A stretch of DNA of 64,000 bases from Nitrososphaerota archaeon (GTDB lineage: Archaea > Thermoproteota > Nitrososphaeria_A > Caldarchaeales > Calditenuaceae), in the NCBI GenBank assembly GCA_009889515.1, contig WUQR01000139.1:186001-250000 (forward strand), read 5' to 3'. The position numbers were made by a program, and so were the translations under genes. Each line of letters starts with the position of its first letter. Within the stretch, counting starts at the first letter, position 1. This document shows, in pieces, positions 8,382 to 18,288 of the stretch. Under the pieces are notes generated by a model, which saw nothing but the letters and a program-made list of their open reading frames with translations, made no database searches and was not told the DNA's origin.

Positions 8382-10736
8382 TTATTGAATCTTTCCTAGC
8401 GCTCTCAAAATCTTCTCGGGTGTGAGTGGAATGTCTATGTGTCTGACCCCGAGGTGTGTGAGGGCGTCTAGAACAGCATTGGCTACTGCCGATGTGGAGG
8501 CTATGGTTCCGGCCTCACCTACACCCTTAACGCCCAGTGGATTGTGGGGGGAGGGAGTGACTGTGAAATCTGTGATGATGTCAGGTGCTTCTACGGTCGT
8601 TGGCACCAAGTAGTCGGCGAGCGTTGAGGTCAGCAGGTTGCCGCTCTCATCATAAACCGCCTCCTCGTAGAGCGCCTGAGCAAGCCCTTGCAACACTCCT
8701 CCATGAATCTGTCCCTCAACAATCATCGGGTTTATCTGGTTTCCACAATCATCTACAGCCACGTATTTCAGAATCTTGACTTGGCCGGTCTCCGGGTCGA
8801 CCTCGACTACGCAGACGTGTGTGCCGAATGGGAACGTGAAGTTTGATGGGTCGTAGAAGGCCGTGGCCTCTAGGCTTGGCTCTACTCCTTGTGGGAGTTC
8901 GTTGACGCCGGCTGCGTAGGCTGCGCGGGCCACCTCCTGTATACTCTTCTGCCTCTCGGGTAGCTCCTTCACGTAGTATCTGCCCGCCTCAAATGCAACG
9001 TCCTCCTCACGCACCTCTAGCAAGTGGGCCGCGATCTTCCTTCCCTTCTCGATTATTCTGTCACATGCTAGTGCTATGGCTCCGCCTCCGACCGTTGCTG
9101 TCCTGCTACCGTACGTGCCCAGCCCAAACGGGGTGAGTTCCGTATCCCCGTGGACGACATCAACATCCTCGATAGACACTCCCAGCTTATCGGCAACTAT
9201 TTGGGCGAAGGTGGTCTCCTCACCCTGCCCATGCGGATGACCACCGGTGAAGACTGTAACCTTTCCAGTCGGGTGAACCCTCACAACTGCGCTCTCCCAG
9301 AATCCCAAGCTTAACCCCACAGCCCTCATAGCCGCCGACGGCCCCAGCCCACTGAGCTCCACGAAGCTCGAGATACCGACTCCGATCAGCCGCCCTGCAG
9401 CCCTGCCGCGCTCTTGCTCTTCGCGCCAGCGCCAATACTCTGCAAGTTCGAGAGCCTTTCTGAAAGCCTTCTCATAGTCACCGCTATCATAGGTAAGCCC
9501 CATGGGTGTGCGGTATGGGAATGCATCTCTAGGAATAAAGTTGCGCGCCCTAACATCTGCAGGGTCCATGTTGAGTTCCTTAGCAATCAAGTCAATCAAG
9601 CGTTCGAGAACATATGTGCCCTCAGGCATGCCAGCCCCCCTGTACGCATCAACCGGTGCTGTATTGGTCAAAGCCCCAACTACTTCGACCGAGACGGCTT
9701 GGATGTTGTAGGGGCCCGGGAACGTGCCCCCAAACACTAAGGAAGCTATGCCGGGGGCAAATGTAGAGAGATAGGCGCCCAAGTTGGCGTAACACTTCAC
9801 CCGAAGACCCAGAACCCTGCAGTCCCTAGCCGCCGCAGCCTCTGCATATACGACACGTTCCCTCGCATGGATAGTCGACTTAAAGTTCTCCTCCCTCGTC
9901 TCAATCCACTTGATTGGAATTCCCAGCCTCATAGCCAAATACAGGACCACTGCCTCTGTTCCGTAACAGTGACCCTTTGAACCGAATCCCCCTCCCACGT
10001 CGTAGGAGACCACGCGGAGCCGGTGTTCGGGTATGCCTGTAATCTCCGATAGAAGAAGCCTGTGGACGTGTGGAAACTGGCTGGTTATATAGACGGTGGC
10101 CTTCTCGGCATACCTGTCATAGACGGCTAAAACGCCCCTAGTCTCTATCGGCGTAGGCTGAAGTCTATTAATAAACATCTTCTGCTTGACTATAACATCT
10201 GCGCGTGAAAACACTTCATCAACATCTCCGCCAGAGGCCCTCCAGACAAGCGCAGTATTATTTGGGACATCGTCATAGAGCTGTGGCGCACCGGGCTGGA
10301 CCGCCCTCTCAGGATTGGTTACTGAAGGAAGGGGTTCAAACTCAGCCTTGACACGCTCAGCAGCATCGACCGCTATGTAGGGCGAACTGGCTACAACCAC
10401 AGCATAAGGGTCTCCAACATACCTTACCCGGTCCACCGCCAACGGCATATACCTAGGCACTTTGAGCTCGGCTCCGGGTAGCAGCCAAGCAGTAGGCACT
10501 GCCCCTAACGCATCTTTAATATCCTGACCTGTCAAGGCAGCTATCACGCCCTCCATTCTAAGCGCATCCGAGACGTCAACAGATTTGATCCGGGCATGGG
10601 CGCGCATGCTTCTAACAAAAACGGCATAGCAAGTCCCGGGAAGATGTATGTCGGCCGTAAATTTTCCACGGCCGGTCAAGAGCCGTGGGTCCTCTTTACG
10701 CCGAACCTTAGCGCCGAACAGCTTAGTTAACGTCAT
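8382..10736 (-). CDS. molybdopterin oxidoreductase large subunit, CoxL/xanthine dehydrogenase family
   Basis: A 784-residue molybdenum hydroxylase large subunit. The N-terminus [16 protein letters not shown] is typical, and [14 protein letters not shown] holds the catalytic glutamate. The active-site loop reads [10 protein letters not shown], which is the form II (AYRGAGR-like) type, not AYRCSFR of true form I aerobic CO dehydrogenase. The substrate could therefore be CO, an aldehyde or a purine-like compound. The medium FAD subunit and the small [2Fe-2S] subunit that normally join it are missing from the window, so it is an orphan here. Confidence 0.85.
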   Translation of the reverse strand: MTLTKLFGAKVRRKEDPRLLTGRGKFTADIHLPGTCYAVFVRSMRAHARIKSVDVSDALRMEGVIAALTGQDIKDALGAVPTAWLLPGAELKVPRYMPLAVDRVRYVGDPYAVVVASSPYIAVDAAERVKAEFEPLPSVTNPERAVQPGAPQLYDDVPNNTALVWRASGGDVDEVFSRADVIVKQKMFINRLQPTPIETRGVLAVYDRYAEKATVYITSQFPHVHRLLLSEITGIPEHRLRVVSYDVGGGFGSKGHCYGTEAVVLYLAMRLGIPIKWIETREENFKSTIHARERVVYAEAAAARDCRVLGLRVKCYANLGAYLSTFAPGIASLVFGGTFPGPYNIQAVSVEVVGALTNTAPVDAYRGAGMPEGTYVLERLIDLIAKELNMDPADVRARNFIPRDAFPYRTPMGLTYDSGDYEKAFRKALELAEYWRWREEQERGRAAGRLIGVGISSFVELSGLGPSAAMRAVGLSLGFWESAVVRVHPTGKVTVFTGGHPHGQGEETTFAQIVADKLGVSIEDVDVVHGDTELTPFGLGTYGSRTATVGGGAIALACDRIIEKGRKIAAHLLEVREEDVAFEAGRYYVKELPERQKSIQEVARAAYAAGVNELPQGVEPSLEATAFYDPSNFTFPFGTHVCVVEVDPETGQVKILKYVAVDDCGNQINPMIVEGQIHGGVLQGLAQALYEEAVYDESGNLLTSTLADYLVPTTVEAPDIITDFTVTPSPHNPLGVKGVGEAGTIASTSAVANAVLDALTHLGVRHIDIPLTPEKILRALGKIQ

Positions 10737-10767
10737 TGCTTCTTAACGGAAATGAACAGGTTAATAT

Positions 10768-10780
10768 GCTTTTTATATAG
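10768..10780 (-). promoter_or_regulatory. TATA-like element for the molybdenum hydroxylase gene
   Basis: Read on the minus strand, ctatataaaaag lies about 35 bases before the ATG at 10736. The gene-free interval 10737-10948 otherwise shows no open frame or repeat. Confidence 0.45.
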
Positions 10781-10948
10781 ATTAACGCATAAAAGAATAG
10801 GTCGCGTATATGACAGGGCTGCGCAGGGTAAACAAGTCTCACCTCCAGCTAGAAGTAGCTATCTCAACACCTATGCTTTTTAGCGTAGCGTCGAGTATCA
10901 CAGAAAAAGGATAGAGGATTGCTACCGCGATACCGATTACAAAATTCT

Positions 10949-11797
10949 CTATGCTTTTATCTTCTCCGGCTTTAGTAGTTCTGCAGCCTCTTGCGGTGTC
11001 ATGTTTTCGTGGATTATTCCCCGTAGCGCCTTGATCATGCCTATTGGGTTGGGGTTCTGGAAGACGTTGCGGCCGAAGTCTATGCCCGCCGCGCCCTCTG
11101 ATACAGCGTTGTATGCGAGCTGTAAGACATCTAGGTCCGACTCTAGTTTAGGCCCGCCCGCAATCACGAGCGGTACAGGGACAGAGTCCACAACCCTGTG
11201 GAAGTCCTCTGTATAGTATGTCTTGATGAAGTGCGCTCCCAGCTCAGCTGCGACCCTGCATGCGAGCCCGATGTATTTTGCAGTCCTCTTCTCCAGCTCA
11301 CGCCCCACAGCCGTGACCGCTAGAATAGGTATCCCATACCTCTCACCAGCGTCCACAAGCCTAGCTAGCGACTTGAGTGTCTGATGCTCGAACTGTGTAC
11401 CTACGTATATTGAGAATGCGAGGGCGGAGGCGTTAAGCCTGATAGCATCCTCCATCGACGTTACAATCTCCTCATCACCAAGTGCGGGGCCATCAATCGT
11501 ATTCCCTCCTGAAACCCTCAAGACCACGGGAACATCATACTCCGGGTCTATCGAGGTTCTTAGAACACCGCGCGTAAGCATCACCGCATCCACGTATGGA
11601 AGGAGTGGTGTTATCGTCCTCCTTGGGTTCTCGAGGCCGCGGATAGGGCCCAGAAAATATCCGTGGTCTACAGCAAGCATAAGTGTCCTGCCATCCTTCG
11701 GCTTAATTATCCTCGAGAGCCTGTTCCTCAACCCCCAAGACGTGTTCTGCCCGGCCGGGACCATCGAGAAAAACAGCGCATCGCCGATATATGTCAT
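10949..11797 (-). CDS. DhnA/LsrF-family class I aldolase
   Basis: A 282-residue TIM-barrel aldolase. It has LMLAVDHGYFLGP near residue 40, VMLTRGVLR, the probable Schiff-base lysine in HFIKTYYTEDF and the phosphate-binding end GIDFGRNVFQNPNP. Much of the sequence runs parallel to bacterial LsrF, which cleaves the phosphorylated autoinducer-2 product. The same fold also covers archaeal class I fructose-bisphosphate aldolase and the early aromatic-pathway enzyme ADH synthase. The reaction is therefore not certain; a sugar-phosphate aldol or thiolase reaction is likely. It lies back to back with the PqqD-like gene. Confidence 0.75.
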   Translation of the reverse strand: MTYIGDALFFSMVPAGQNTSWGLRNRLSRIIKPKDGRTLMLAVDHGYFLGPIRGLENPRRTITPLLPYVDAVMLTRGVLRTSIDPEYDVPVVLRVSGGNTIDGPALGDEEIVTSMEDAIRLNASALAFSIYVGTQFEHQTLKSLARLVDAGERYGIPILAVTAVGRELEKRTAKYIGLACRVAAELGAHFIKTYYTEDFHRVVDSVPVPLVIAGGPKLESDLDVLQLAYNAVSEGAAGIDFGRNVFQNPNPIGMIKALRGIIHENMTPQEAAELLKPEKIKA

Positions 11798-11884
11798 TAA
11801 TGCCCCTCGTTGCCAGTTTTTATTTCGAGTTCGCTTGAAATAGTCAGTAAAGGGTTATAAGGCGCGGTCCAGTCTATAGCTGAA

Positions 11885-12142
11885 TTGGCTGAGGAAAAGC
11901 GTCTAAACAAGAAGGGATATCTCACGCAGACCGGGGAGGGTGAGCTCCTCCTAGTCAACGAGAAAGGAGTTGCGTATCTTGTGAACGAGTCGATTGTAGC
12001 CATCTGGGATAGGTTTGAGGAGAAGACTGTTGAGGAGGTAATACAGGAGGTTGCAGACATATCAGAGATAAACCCAGATGAGCTTCGAGAGCCTATAAAA
12101 GAGCTTGTAGATGCGTTGGTTAAGGCTGAACTCTTGGCTTAA
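11885..12142 (+). CDS. PqqD-like (RRE-fold) small protein
   Basis: An 85-residue protein with the PqqD layout: a short beta-hairpin region (GYLTQTGEGELLLVNEKGVAYLVNES) followed by a winged-helix-like helical part (VEEVIQEVADISEINPDELREPIKELVDALVKAELL). In RiPP pathways this fold binds a leader peptide and hands it to a radical SAM enzyme. No radical SAM gene or short precursor is seen beside it. Start is TTG; ttataag near 11853 lies about 30 bases upstream, fitting a leaderless mRNA. Confidence 0.7.
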   Translation: MAEEKRLNKKGYLTQTGEGELLLVNEKGVAYLVNESIVAIWDRFEEKTVEEVIQEVADISEINPDELREPIKELVDALVKAELLA

Positions 12143-12179
12143 AAGAGTTTAAGAGAGATAGTCTCCTAAGACCCAGTAA

Positions 12180-12195
12180 TTTTTTAGTTATTTTG
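12180..12195 (+). terminator. T-rich terminator after the PqqD-like gene
   Basis: A run of six T followed by another T-rich stretch lies 38 bases after the stop codon and between two convergent genes. Archaeal termination mainly uses such U-rich tracts. Confidence 0.4.
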
Positions 12196-12210
12196 TAGGT
12201 AGGGCGTGTC

Positions 12211-12549
12211 TTAGCGGAGCTTGCTAATCAGCTTCATCATTTCTTCATAGTGGTGTCTGATAACTGCTGCGCCCTTCTCTCCCATCATCTTTTCAGCATT
12301 GGCCTTACAGGCCTCTATCGCCATCAAGAGCCCCTCCTTAGTCGGCCTCTCGATGCTTACCCCACACTGTTTAAACACGCCCTCGAGGAATTGGCGGACC
12401 TGCTGCTTTAAGACCTCGTCCTGATAGGGCTGGCCGAGGATCTCCATGAACTCTTTGTTGGCGCTCTCAAAACACTTCAGTAGCTCATCTCTAACCAGCT
12501 CCGGGGTAACCTTCTCGGCTGGAAGATCGGGGGCCTTATAACGTGTCAT
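12211..12549 (-). CDS. helical hypothetical protein
   Basis: A 112-residue, mostly alpha-helical, charged protein with two isolated cysteines (LLKCFESAN, FKQCGVS) and a third in EACKANAEKMM. I do not recognise the family. A longer reading from 12648 exists, but catatatat-like TATA (12571-12580, minus strand) lies 22-31 bases before the ATG at 12549, so this start is chosen. It is cytoplasmic by appearance, with no signal or membrane segment. It diverges from the amino acid ABC transporter genes. Confidence 0.6.
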   Translation of the reverse strand: MTRYKAPDLPAEKVTPELVRDELLKCFESANKEFMEILGQPYQDEVLKQQVRQFLEGVFKQCGVSIERPTKEGLLMAIEACKANAEKMMGEKGAAVIRHHYEEMMKLISKLR

Positions 12550-12735
12550 GCTTATTCCAGCCTTTCCCCTCAATATATATCTTCTTATCGTAGAAAAATA
12601 TGAGTCGCAGATATTGTCTACAGCACCCCACTTAAAGAATTCAACCAAATGGCCTGTCTTAAGTTGTAAAAACTGCCTGTATTGCGGTGTTATAAAAAAG
12701 TCTTTAAACAGGCCACTTCCTTACTTTGACCGAAC

Positions 12736-13566
12736 ATGGCGGCTAAAAGTGTTGGTGCCGTTTGGATTGCAGTCGCATTGGTTGTAGGTGTTGTTATTGG
12801 TGCCGGTGGGTTTTATGCAGCCTCCTCACTTATGACTCCACCGGCCAAGCCGTCTCTTCTCGACACAATTAAGAGTCGAGGTGTGCTAATAGTTGGTACG
12901 AGCGCAGACTGGCCGCCCTTCGAATACATAGACGCGCAGGGCAACTTCGCTGGCATAGACATCGTGATTGCTGATAGGATTGCGCGGGAGATCGGTGTCA
13001 AACTTGAGATCCGCGACATGAAGTTTGGTGCTTTGATTCAGGCCTTGAAGGCTGGGCAGATCGACCTTATCTTGGCAGATCTCCACCACACGGCGGAGCG
13101 TGAAAGAGAGATCGACTTCTCTAAGGGATACTATGTGGCATACGACGCCGCGGTCGTGGTGCTTAAGAGTAAGGCGTCTCAAATCACCTCAGAGTCAGCG
13201 CTGGTCGGCAAAAACATAGGTGTCCAGCAGGGCACGATACAGGAGGAGTGGGCCAAGGAGAACCTGGGGGGAAAGGCTAACATAGTCTCTTATGACCGGG
13301 TCTACCCCGAGATGGTCATGACGCTAAAGAGGGGAGACCTCGACGCGATAATCGTGGGAGACATAATCGCTACCGTGCTTGCATCCCGCGACCCTGAGCT
13401 GGCTGTAGTCCTGAAGATTGGGAGTCTAAGCGGTGCTGCTATAGGAATCCCACAGGGTGAAGAGGAGCTGAAATACATCGTCAACAAGGTGATAGAAGAT
13501 CTTACGTCAAGCGGCGAGATGAGCCGGATCTTCGAGGAAGAAATTAATAAGTGGCTTGGGCAATAA
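12736..13566 (+). CDS. polar amino acid ABC transporter substrate-binding protein
   Basis: A 276-residue extracellular binding protein of the HisJ/GlnH family. It has an N-terminal membrane anchor (residues 7-33, uncleaved or cleaved) and no lipobox cysteine. The mature domain begins LDTIKSRGVLIVGTSADWPPFEY and contains the family stretches FAGIDIVIADRIAREIGVK and QIDLILADLHHTAERE. In most relatives that last motif ends MTITPER, where Arg and Thr contact the ligand. A TATA-like ctttaaac near 12702 precedes the start. First gene of a three-gene transporter operon. Confidence 0.88.
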   Translation: MAAKSVGAVWIAVALVVGVVIGAGGFYAASSLMTPPAKPSLLDTIKSRGVLIVGTSADWPPFEYIDAQGNFAGIDIVIADRIAREIGVKLEIRDMKFGALIQALKAGQIDLILADLHHTAEREREIDFSKGYYVAYDAAVVVLKSKASQITSESALVGKNIGVQQGTIQEEWAKENLGGKANIVSYDRVYPEMVMTLKRGDLDAIIVGDIIATVLASRDPELAVVLKIGSLSGAAIGIPQGEEELKYIVNKVIEDLTSSGEMSRIFEEEINKWLGQ

Positions 13567-13579
13567 ACGGTTTTAGGAG

Positions 13580-14248
13580 TTGGACATTAGTCGTTTTTTG
13601 TTCCAGATCCTCCCCTACTTGCTGGAGGGCATACCCGTAACGATGCAGCTGACACTTCTCTCCTTCGCTCTCGGCTTAGCACTGGGGGCCGTCTTAGCCG
13701 CGGCAAGAGTTTTTGGCTCTAAGCCACTTTCGATTATTTCCCGCTCGTACATCGAGTTCTTCCGCGGAACACCGCTACTCGTGCAGATATTCTTTATCTA
13801 CTTTGGTCTTCCCACGGTTGGTATTAGGCTGGACGCTTTCACAGCCTCTGTGATAGCGATCGGCCTCAATAGCGCGGCTTATCAGGCCGAGATCCTCCGC
13901 TCTGCGATTAAGGGTATTCCTGAGGAGCAGTATCTTGCCGCGGAGTCGCTTGGGATGACGACTGTCCAGACCTACCGGTTCATCATATTTCCGCAGGCAA
14001 TCCGGGTTGCCACCCCCGCGCTAGTCAACGAGTTTGTAGCCCTCATCAAGTATACGTCGCTCGCCTCGATTATTGGTGTTGCCGAGCTGTTTAGAAGGAC
14101 CGAGTATATGGTCTCCTACACGTTTATGCCCGAGATATACTTGCTGGCCGCTGCGATTTATCTCGCCATCTGTCTGCCCACGTCGCAGTTTTCTAAGATG
14201 CTGGAGACGCGATATGCTATTCCCGGTTATAAGAGGGCTCTAGTTTGA
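13580..14248 (+). CDS. polar amino acid ABC transporter permease (HisM family)
   Basis: A 222-residue inner-membrane permease with about five helices. It shows the family start ILPYLLEGIPVTMQLTLLSF, the YIEFFRGTPLLVQIFFIYFG segment, and the EAA-loop AAESLGMTTVQTYRFIIFPQA that docks on the ATPase. It would form a homodimeric channel for the amino acid delivered by the upstream binding protein. Start is TTG, 13 bases after that gene. Its stop overlaps the ATPase start by four bases. Confidence 0.9.
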   Translation: MDISRFLFQILPYLLEGIPVTMQLTLLSFALGLALGAVLAAARVFGSKPLSIISRSYIEFFRGTPLLVQIFFIYFGLPTVGIRLDAFTASVIAIGLNSAAYQAEILRSAIKGIPEEQYLAAESLGMTTVQTYRFIIFPQAIRVATPALVNEFVALIKYTSLASIIGVAELFRRTEYMVSYTFMPEIYLLAAAIYLAICLPTSQFSKMLETRYAIPGYKRALV

Positions 14249-15009
14249 GCGAGGAGCTGCTGCAAATTAACGGGTTAAGGGCTGGCTATGGGAAGGTTGA
14301 GGTCTTGAGGGGCATAGACCTGCGCGTCAAGAGGGGCGAGAAAGTCGTTATTCTCGGCCCGAGTGGCTCGGGCAAGAGCACGCTCCTGAAATGTATTCCA
14401 TACTTGGTGAGGCCTTGGAGTGGGGAGATTCGCATAGACGGGCTCACTGTGAGCCCTGACCCGGCGGTCCTCAGAAGAATAAGAGCGAATACAGGGTTTG
14501 TCTTCCAGCAATACAACCTTTTTCCCCACATGACCATTATCAGGAATGTGGCCCTTCCACTAGAGCTTAGTAAGGGGATGAGTAGACGAGAGGCAGAGGA
14601 GACGGCTAAGTCCGTTCTTGACATGCTCGGCCTCGGAGAATTAGCCGGAAAGTATCCTCTGGAGCTCTCGGGTGGCCAGCAGCAGAGAGCCGCTATAGCG
14701 AGGGCTCTAGCGATTGACCCCAAACTACTCCTACTAGATGAGCCTACCTCTGCACTGGACCCCGAGCTGAGATACGAGGTTGTCGAGACCCTATACCAAG
14801 TCGCGAAGCAGGGCAGGTCAATGCTCATCGTCACACATGAGTTGGACTTTGCCGAGGCGGCGGCAGACCGTGTCGTCTTCATAGATGAGGGTCAGATCGT
14901 TGAGGAGGGTGATGCCCGTCAAGTCCTAGAGCGGCCGAGGAGGGAGAGAACGGAGCGGTTTCTGAGACGGCTTAGGAGCAGGCTGGGAGAATCACCGTCC
15001 ACTAACTGA
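14245..15009 (+). CDS. polar amino acid ABC transporter ATPase (GlnQ family)
   Basis: A 254-residue ATPase with Walker A GPSGSGKST, Q-loop FVFQQYNLFPHM, signature LSGGQQQRAAIARAL, Walker B LLLLDEPTSALDPE and switch histidine in VTHELDFAE. All catalytic motifs are intact. It energises the importer encoded just upstream. The start is TTG in an overlap with the permease stop, which suggests translational coupling. Confidence 0.92.
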   Translation: MSEELLQINGLRAGYGKVEVLRGIDLRVKRGEKVVILGPSGSGKSTLLKCIPYLVRPWSGEIRIDGLTVSPDPAVLRRIRANTGFVFQQYNLFPHMTIIRNVALPLELSKGMSRREAEETAKSVLDMLGLGELAGKYPLELSGGQQQRAAIARALAIDPKLLLLDEPTSALDPELRYEVVETLYQVAKQGRSMLIVTHELDFAEAAADRVVFIDEGQIVEEGDARQVLERPRRERTERFLRRLRSRLGESPSTN

Positions 15010-15079
15010 GAGATTGGTGTTAAGTGGGAAACACTATAAGTAAAAACTAAGGATGGATAGGGCTTAGGGCCTAGGAGGT

Positions 15080-15496
15080 ATGACGAGCTATATTGTCTGT
15101 ATCGATGAGGGTGTGGCTTTCTCTGATAGGCGGAGCTTCATAGTCTGGGAAGCTTTAACAGAGCTGGTCTGCGAGCTAATGCCGGAGAAGAGCGGTGTCT
15201 TGAGGCTCTGGAGCGATAGGCATGTTGCGTCGAAGGAGGAGGCTTCCACTTGGCTTGAGGCATGTTACCGCGTCAGAGACTACAAGCCGCGGCCGCCCTT
15301 CGACCTATCCCAGTTTTCCACACCTATTGGATATGATTTGGATAAGGCTGCGAAGGTCTTGAAGATGAAGCAGAGAGAAGTTGCTAAGATGTTTCGGAAG
15401 TTTGAGAAAGCCCTAATGTTGGTTGCATGTAATGAGGTGGCTGCCGCTGTCAGGCATAGCTGGGAAAATCGGCACGAGATAATGTTGAAGAGATAA
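15080..15496 (+). CDS. hypothetical protein
   Basis: A 138-residue soluble protein I do not recognise. It has few motifs: an acidic N-terminus (YIVCIDEGVAFSDRR), a Trp-rich central part and a basic helical C-terminal half (KAAKVLKMKQREVAKMFRKFEKAL) that could be DNA- or RNA-binding. A GGAGGT-like site precedes the ATG (taggaggtatg). It converges with the ABCE1 gene nine bases away. Confidence 0.55.
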   Translation: MTSYIVCIDEGVAFSDRRSFIVWEALTELVCELMPEKSGVLRLWSDRHVASKEEASTWLEACYRVRDYKPRPPFDLSQFSTPIGYDLDKAAKVLKMKQREVAKMFRKFEKALMLVACNEVAAAVRHSWENRHEIMLKR

Positions 15497-15504
15497 GGAT
15501 GCCC

Positions 15505-17298
15505 CTACCCCGCCTCAACATAGTAGTACTCTCCCATCTCCTTCTGGATGCGGTCAAGCCTCGAGTCTGGCTTGTTTACGCGGGGCCTATTGCTTTTCCT
15601 GTCGCGCCTAAATGTTATGCCTAGCTCCGAGAGGAATCTGTTGAACCCCTCCCTCATACCCATCGGCGGTAGGGCATGCCCCTCTATCCCAGGCTGGCCT
15701 GTGAAAACCATCAGCCTAGTAGCGGCGAAGTCAATCAGCATCAAGTCATGCTCCACCAGGAATATGTAGGCGCCCTTCTCCCTGGCCAGCCTCTTGAGGA
15801 GCCGCGCAACAACGTATCTCTCCTCTACGTCTAGGAAGGCGCTCGGCTCGTCTAAGAGATAGATCTCGGCCTCTTTTGACAGTGCCTCAGCAATAGCTAC
15901 GCGCTGTAGCTCTCCACCACTGAGGTCCATCATGTTTCTGTCTAGGAGCCTGTCGAGGCCGAGGGGTTTCAGCAGCTCCGACCGGTAGAGCTCTGTGTCG
16001 AAGTCCTTTCCAGCCGCCCTCCTCAAGGCGTCGGCTACTATCTCGTCTCTCGGCTCCGGGTGCTGGGGCTTGTAGCTGAGCGACCTATACTCTATCCTGT
16101 TGCCAGAGTCGTCCGACTCGATTCCTGCTAGAAGCTTGATGAATGTGGATTTGCCTATGCCATTCGGCCCCACTATGCCCACCACCTCCCCCATCTTGGC
16201 GCTACCCTCCTCAACTACCAGTCTAAAAGACCCATACGTCTTCGTCATCCGATACCAGTAGATGGACGGCCCTCCGGCAGAGTCAGGTGCTGGGGGGCTA
16301 TGTGCTGAGAAGGCTATCTCATATCTCCTGAACCTAACGTTCTCAAGCGGTGCATAGCCCTCGAGATAAGTATTGACACCCTCGCTTAGACTGTAGGGGC
16401 CTGAGACTATTCCATAGACTCCTGGCTCGCCGTAAAAGATGAATATGGTGTCGGAGACATAGTCTAGGAATGAGAGGTCATGGTCTGCGACGAAGACCCG
16501 AGCCCCCTCTCCTACCAGGCTTCGAATGGCCGATGCCGCCCTCACCCTCTGCCTGACGTCTAGGAAGCTGGAGGGCTCGTCGAAAATATAGCAGTCCCCG
16601 CCCCTCAATATGGCCGCCGCGATTGCTAGACGCTGGAGCTCGCCACCACTCAGAGCGGAGACCTCCCTATCCAAGAGGTGTTCTAACTCAAGCCTCTTGA
16701 CGACATCGTCTATCGGCTTGGAGCCTGCGACTCGGGTTAGAACCTCGCGGACCCTCCCCTTCACTGCTCGGGGGATTTGAGTAATGTTCTGCGGCTTGTA
16801 GGTCACTCGGAGCATACCGGCTGACATCTTTTTGAAGTAGTCCTGAATCAGTGTTCCTCGGAACCTCTTCGCAACCTCCTCCCAACCATACCCGTCTTCA
16901 AGTTTTCCTAGGTTGGGTTTGAGCTGCCCAGCCAGAATCGATAGGGCCGTGGATTTCCCTATACCGTTTCTCCCGAGAAGCCCTGTGACCGTCCCTGGCT
17001 CGGCGTAGGGCAGCCTATAGAGCCTAAACGAGTTAACGCCATACTGGTGTATGAGGTCGCCTCCGAGCTCCGATGGCAGGTTGACTATGGCTATCGCCTC
17101 GAAGGGGCACTTAGCAACACATATGCCGCAGCCGATGCAGAGCTCCTCATTGATTATTGGAAACCCGTTCTCACCCATCTTGATGGCCTCTATCTTATTC
17201 CTGACTGGCGGGCAGAAGGCTATGCACGGTGTCCCACACTTTGTTGGCTGGCAGTGGTCAAGATCTATGACTGCAACTCGTAGCATGATGTCAGCCAC
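15505..17298 (-). CDS. ABCE1/Rli1 ribosome recycling ATPase
   Basis: A 597-residue twin-ATPase of the ABCE1 family, which splits ribosomes after termination. The N-terminus carries the two [4Fe-4S] ferredoxin-like clusters (CQPTKCGTPCIAFCPP and CIGCGICVAKCPFEAI). Two ATPase modules follow, with Walker A GRNGIGKST and GPNGIGKST, and each has LSGGELQRLAIA or LSGGELQRVAIA plus a DEPS Walker B. All key residues appear intact. Start could be GTG 17298 or ATG 17286; the second gives MLRVAVID, the commoner family start. Confidence 0.95.
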   Translation of the reverse strand: MADIMLRVAVIDLDHCQPTKCGTPCIAFCPPVRNKIEAIKMGENGFPIINEELCIGCGICVAKCPFEAIAIVNLPSELGGDLIHQYGVNSFRLYRLPYAEPGTVTGLLGRNGIGKSTALSILAGQLKPNLGKLEDGYGWEEVAKRFRGTLIQDYFKKMSAGMLRVTYKPQNITQIPRAVKGRVREVLTRVAGSKPIDDVVKRLELEHLLDREVSALSGGELQRLAIAAAILRGGDCYIFDEPSSFLDVRQRVRAASAIRSLVGEGARVFVADHDLSFLDYVSDTIFIFYGEPGVYGIVSGPYSLSEGVNTYLEGYAPLENVRFRRYEIAFSAHSPPAPDSAGGPSIYWYRMTKTYGSFRLVVEEGSAKMGEVVGIVGPNGIGKSTFIKLLAGIESDDSGNRIEYRSLSYKPQHPEPRDEIVADALRRAAGKDFDTELYRSELLKPLGLDRLLDRNMMDLSGGELQRVAIAEALSKEAEIYLLDEPSAFLDVEERYVVARLLKRLAREKGAYIFLVEHDLMLIDFAATRLMVFTGQPGIEGHALPPMGMREGFNRFLSELGITFRRDRKSNRPRVNKPDSRLDRIQKEMGEYYYVEAG

Positions 17299-17458
17299 CC
17301 CGCTGCACCGGGTCGGAGCCTCGACTCATACAGATGCCTACCCTACTACGAAAACAATCCCATAGACTTCAATATCTACCCTACAATCCAACCAACTAGA
17401 CAACGCGGCAGAGCATGTGTGCTCATCATCTCTTAAATACGGCCATAACCCGTCTGTC

Positions 17459-18151
17459 ATGGAGTCGATGGTACTTACTGCGAAGATCTTCGAGGTTAGG
17501 GAGGAGGTCTCTCTAGCCACGATAGCGGCCAAGCTGGGCGAGTTTAAGGAGAGGCAGCTGGTTAAGGAGGAGGATAGGGAGATTGAGCTCCTAACAGATG
17601 TTCGGGACATTCATGCGGGAAAGGACTACATCTCCGGGATATTCAGCAGGGATAAGCTCGTCAGAATCAAGCAGAGGGGAAAACAGCTGCCAATTGTGAA
17701 GACGATCGAGGCCTATGTGGAGTTTCGGAACAGAGGTGATAAGATACTTCTAACAATAGCCCAGGAGAAGCACTTCGCAAACTCTGCAGCAACCACACTC
17801 TCAAACGCCCTCTTCCTCAACTATAAGAGCATCGTCGAGGCCTATATCCCCCCAGAGAACATGCAGCAGATACACGAGTCCAACCCAGAGGGGACAAAGC
17901 TGATCTGGTTCGACCAGGTCGACATACCGGGTGTGGACAAGCTAGCGCTTGCCGGCCCCTCGCTCATGGACACGGCTCTATACCAAGAATACCTCAGCCA
18001 CGGGAAGATATGGTACATCGTCTACACGACGCGGACCGGTGGGAAGATCATAGGCTTGACAAGGAATGCTGTTGTAACCGCTTTCACAAAGATGCCCGAG
18101 TCCGAGTTCATCGACTACATAGTCACTAGTATTTTCCCGCTGATTAGGTGA
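17459..18151 (+). CDS. conserved hypothetical protein
   Basis: A 230-residue soluble protein without a motif I can name. It begins MESMVLTAKIFEVREEVSL and contains a KLVRIKQRGKQLPIVKTIEAYVEF beta-rich region and a C-terminal stretch with YIVYTTRTGGKIIGLTRN. It has no membrane segment. The ATG at 17459 is chosen because ttaaatac (17433-17440) lies 20-26 bases upstream, which fits a leaderless transcript. It diverges from ABCE1. Confidence 0.6.
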   Translation: MESMVLTAKIFEVREEVSLATIAAKLGEFKERQLVKEEDREIELLTDVRDIHAGKDYISGIFSRDKLVRIKQRGKQLPIVKTIEAYVEFRNRGDKILLTIAQEKHFANSAATTLSNALFLNYKSIVEAYIPPENMQQIHESNPEGTKLIWFDQVDIPGVDKLALAGPSLMDTALYQEYLSHGKIWYIVYTTRTGGKIIGLTRNAVVTAFTKMPESEFIDYIVTSIFPLIR

Positions 18152-18288
18152 GCCTGTGTGCCTGTAGATTCTTTAGAAACAGGCCATTTATTCTTAATTT
18201 TCTTTAGTTTTGGAATGGGTTTTTATTTAGGCTTATCATCATGCAGTAGCGCTGGAATGGTCGTGGCGGGGAGGGTGTAGAAAAGGGG

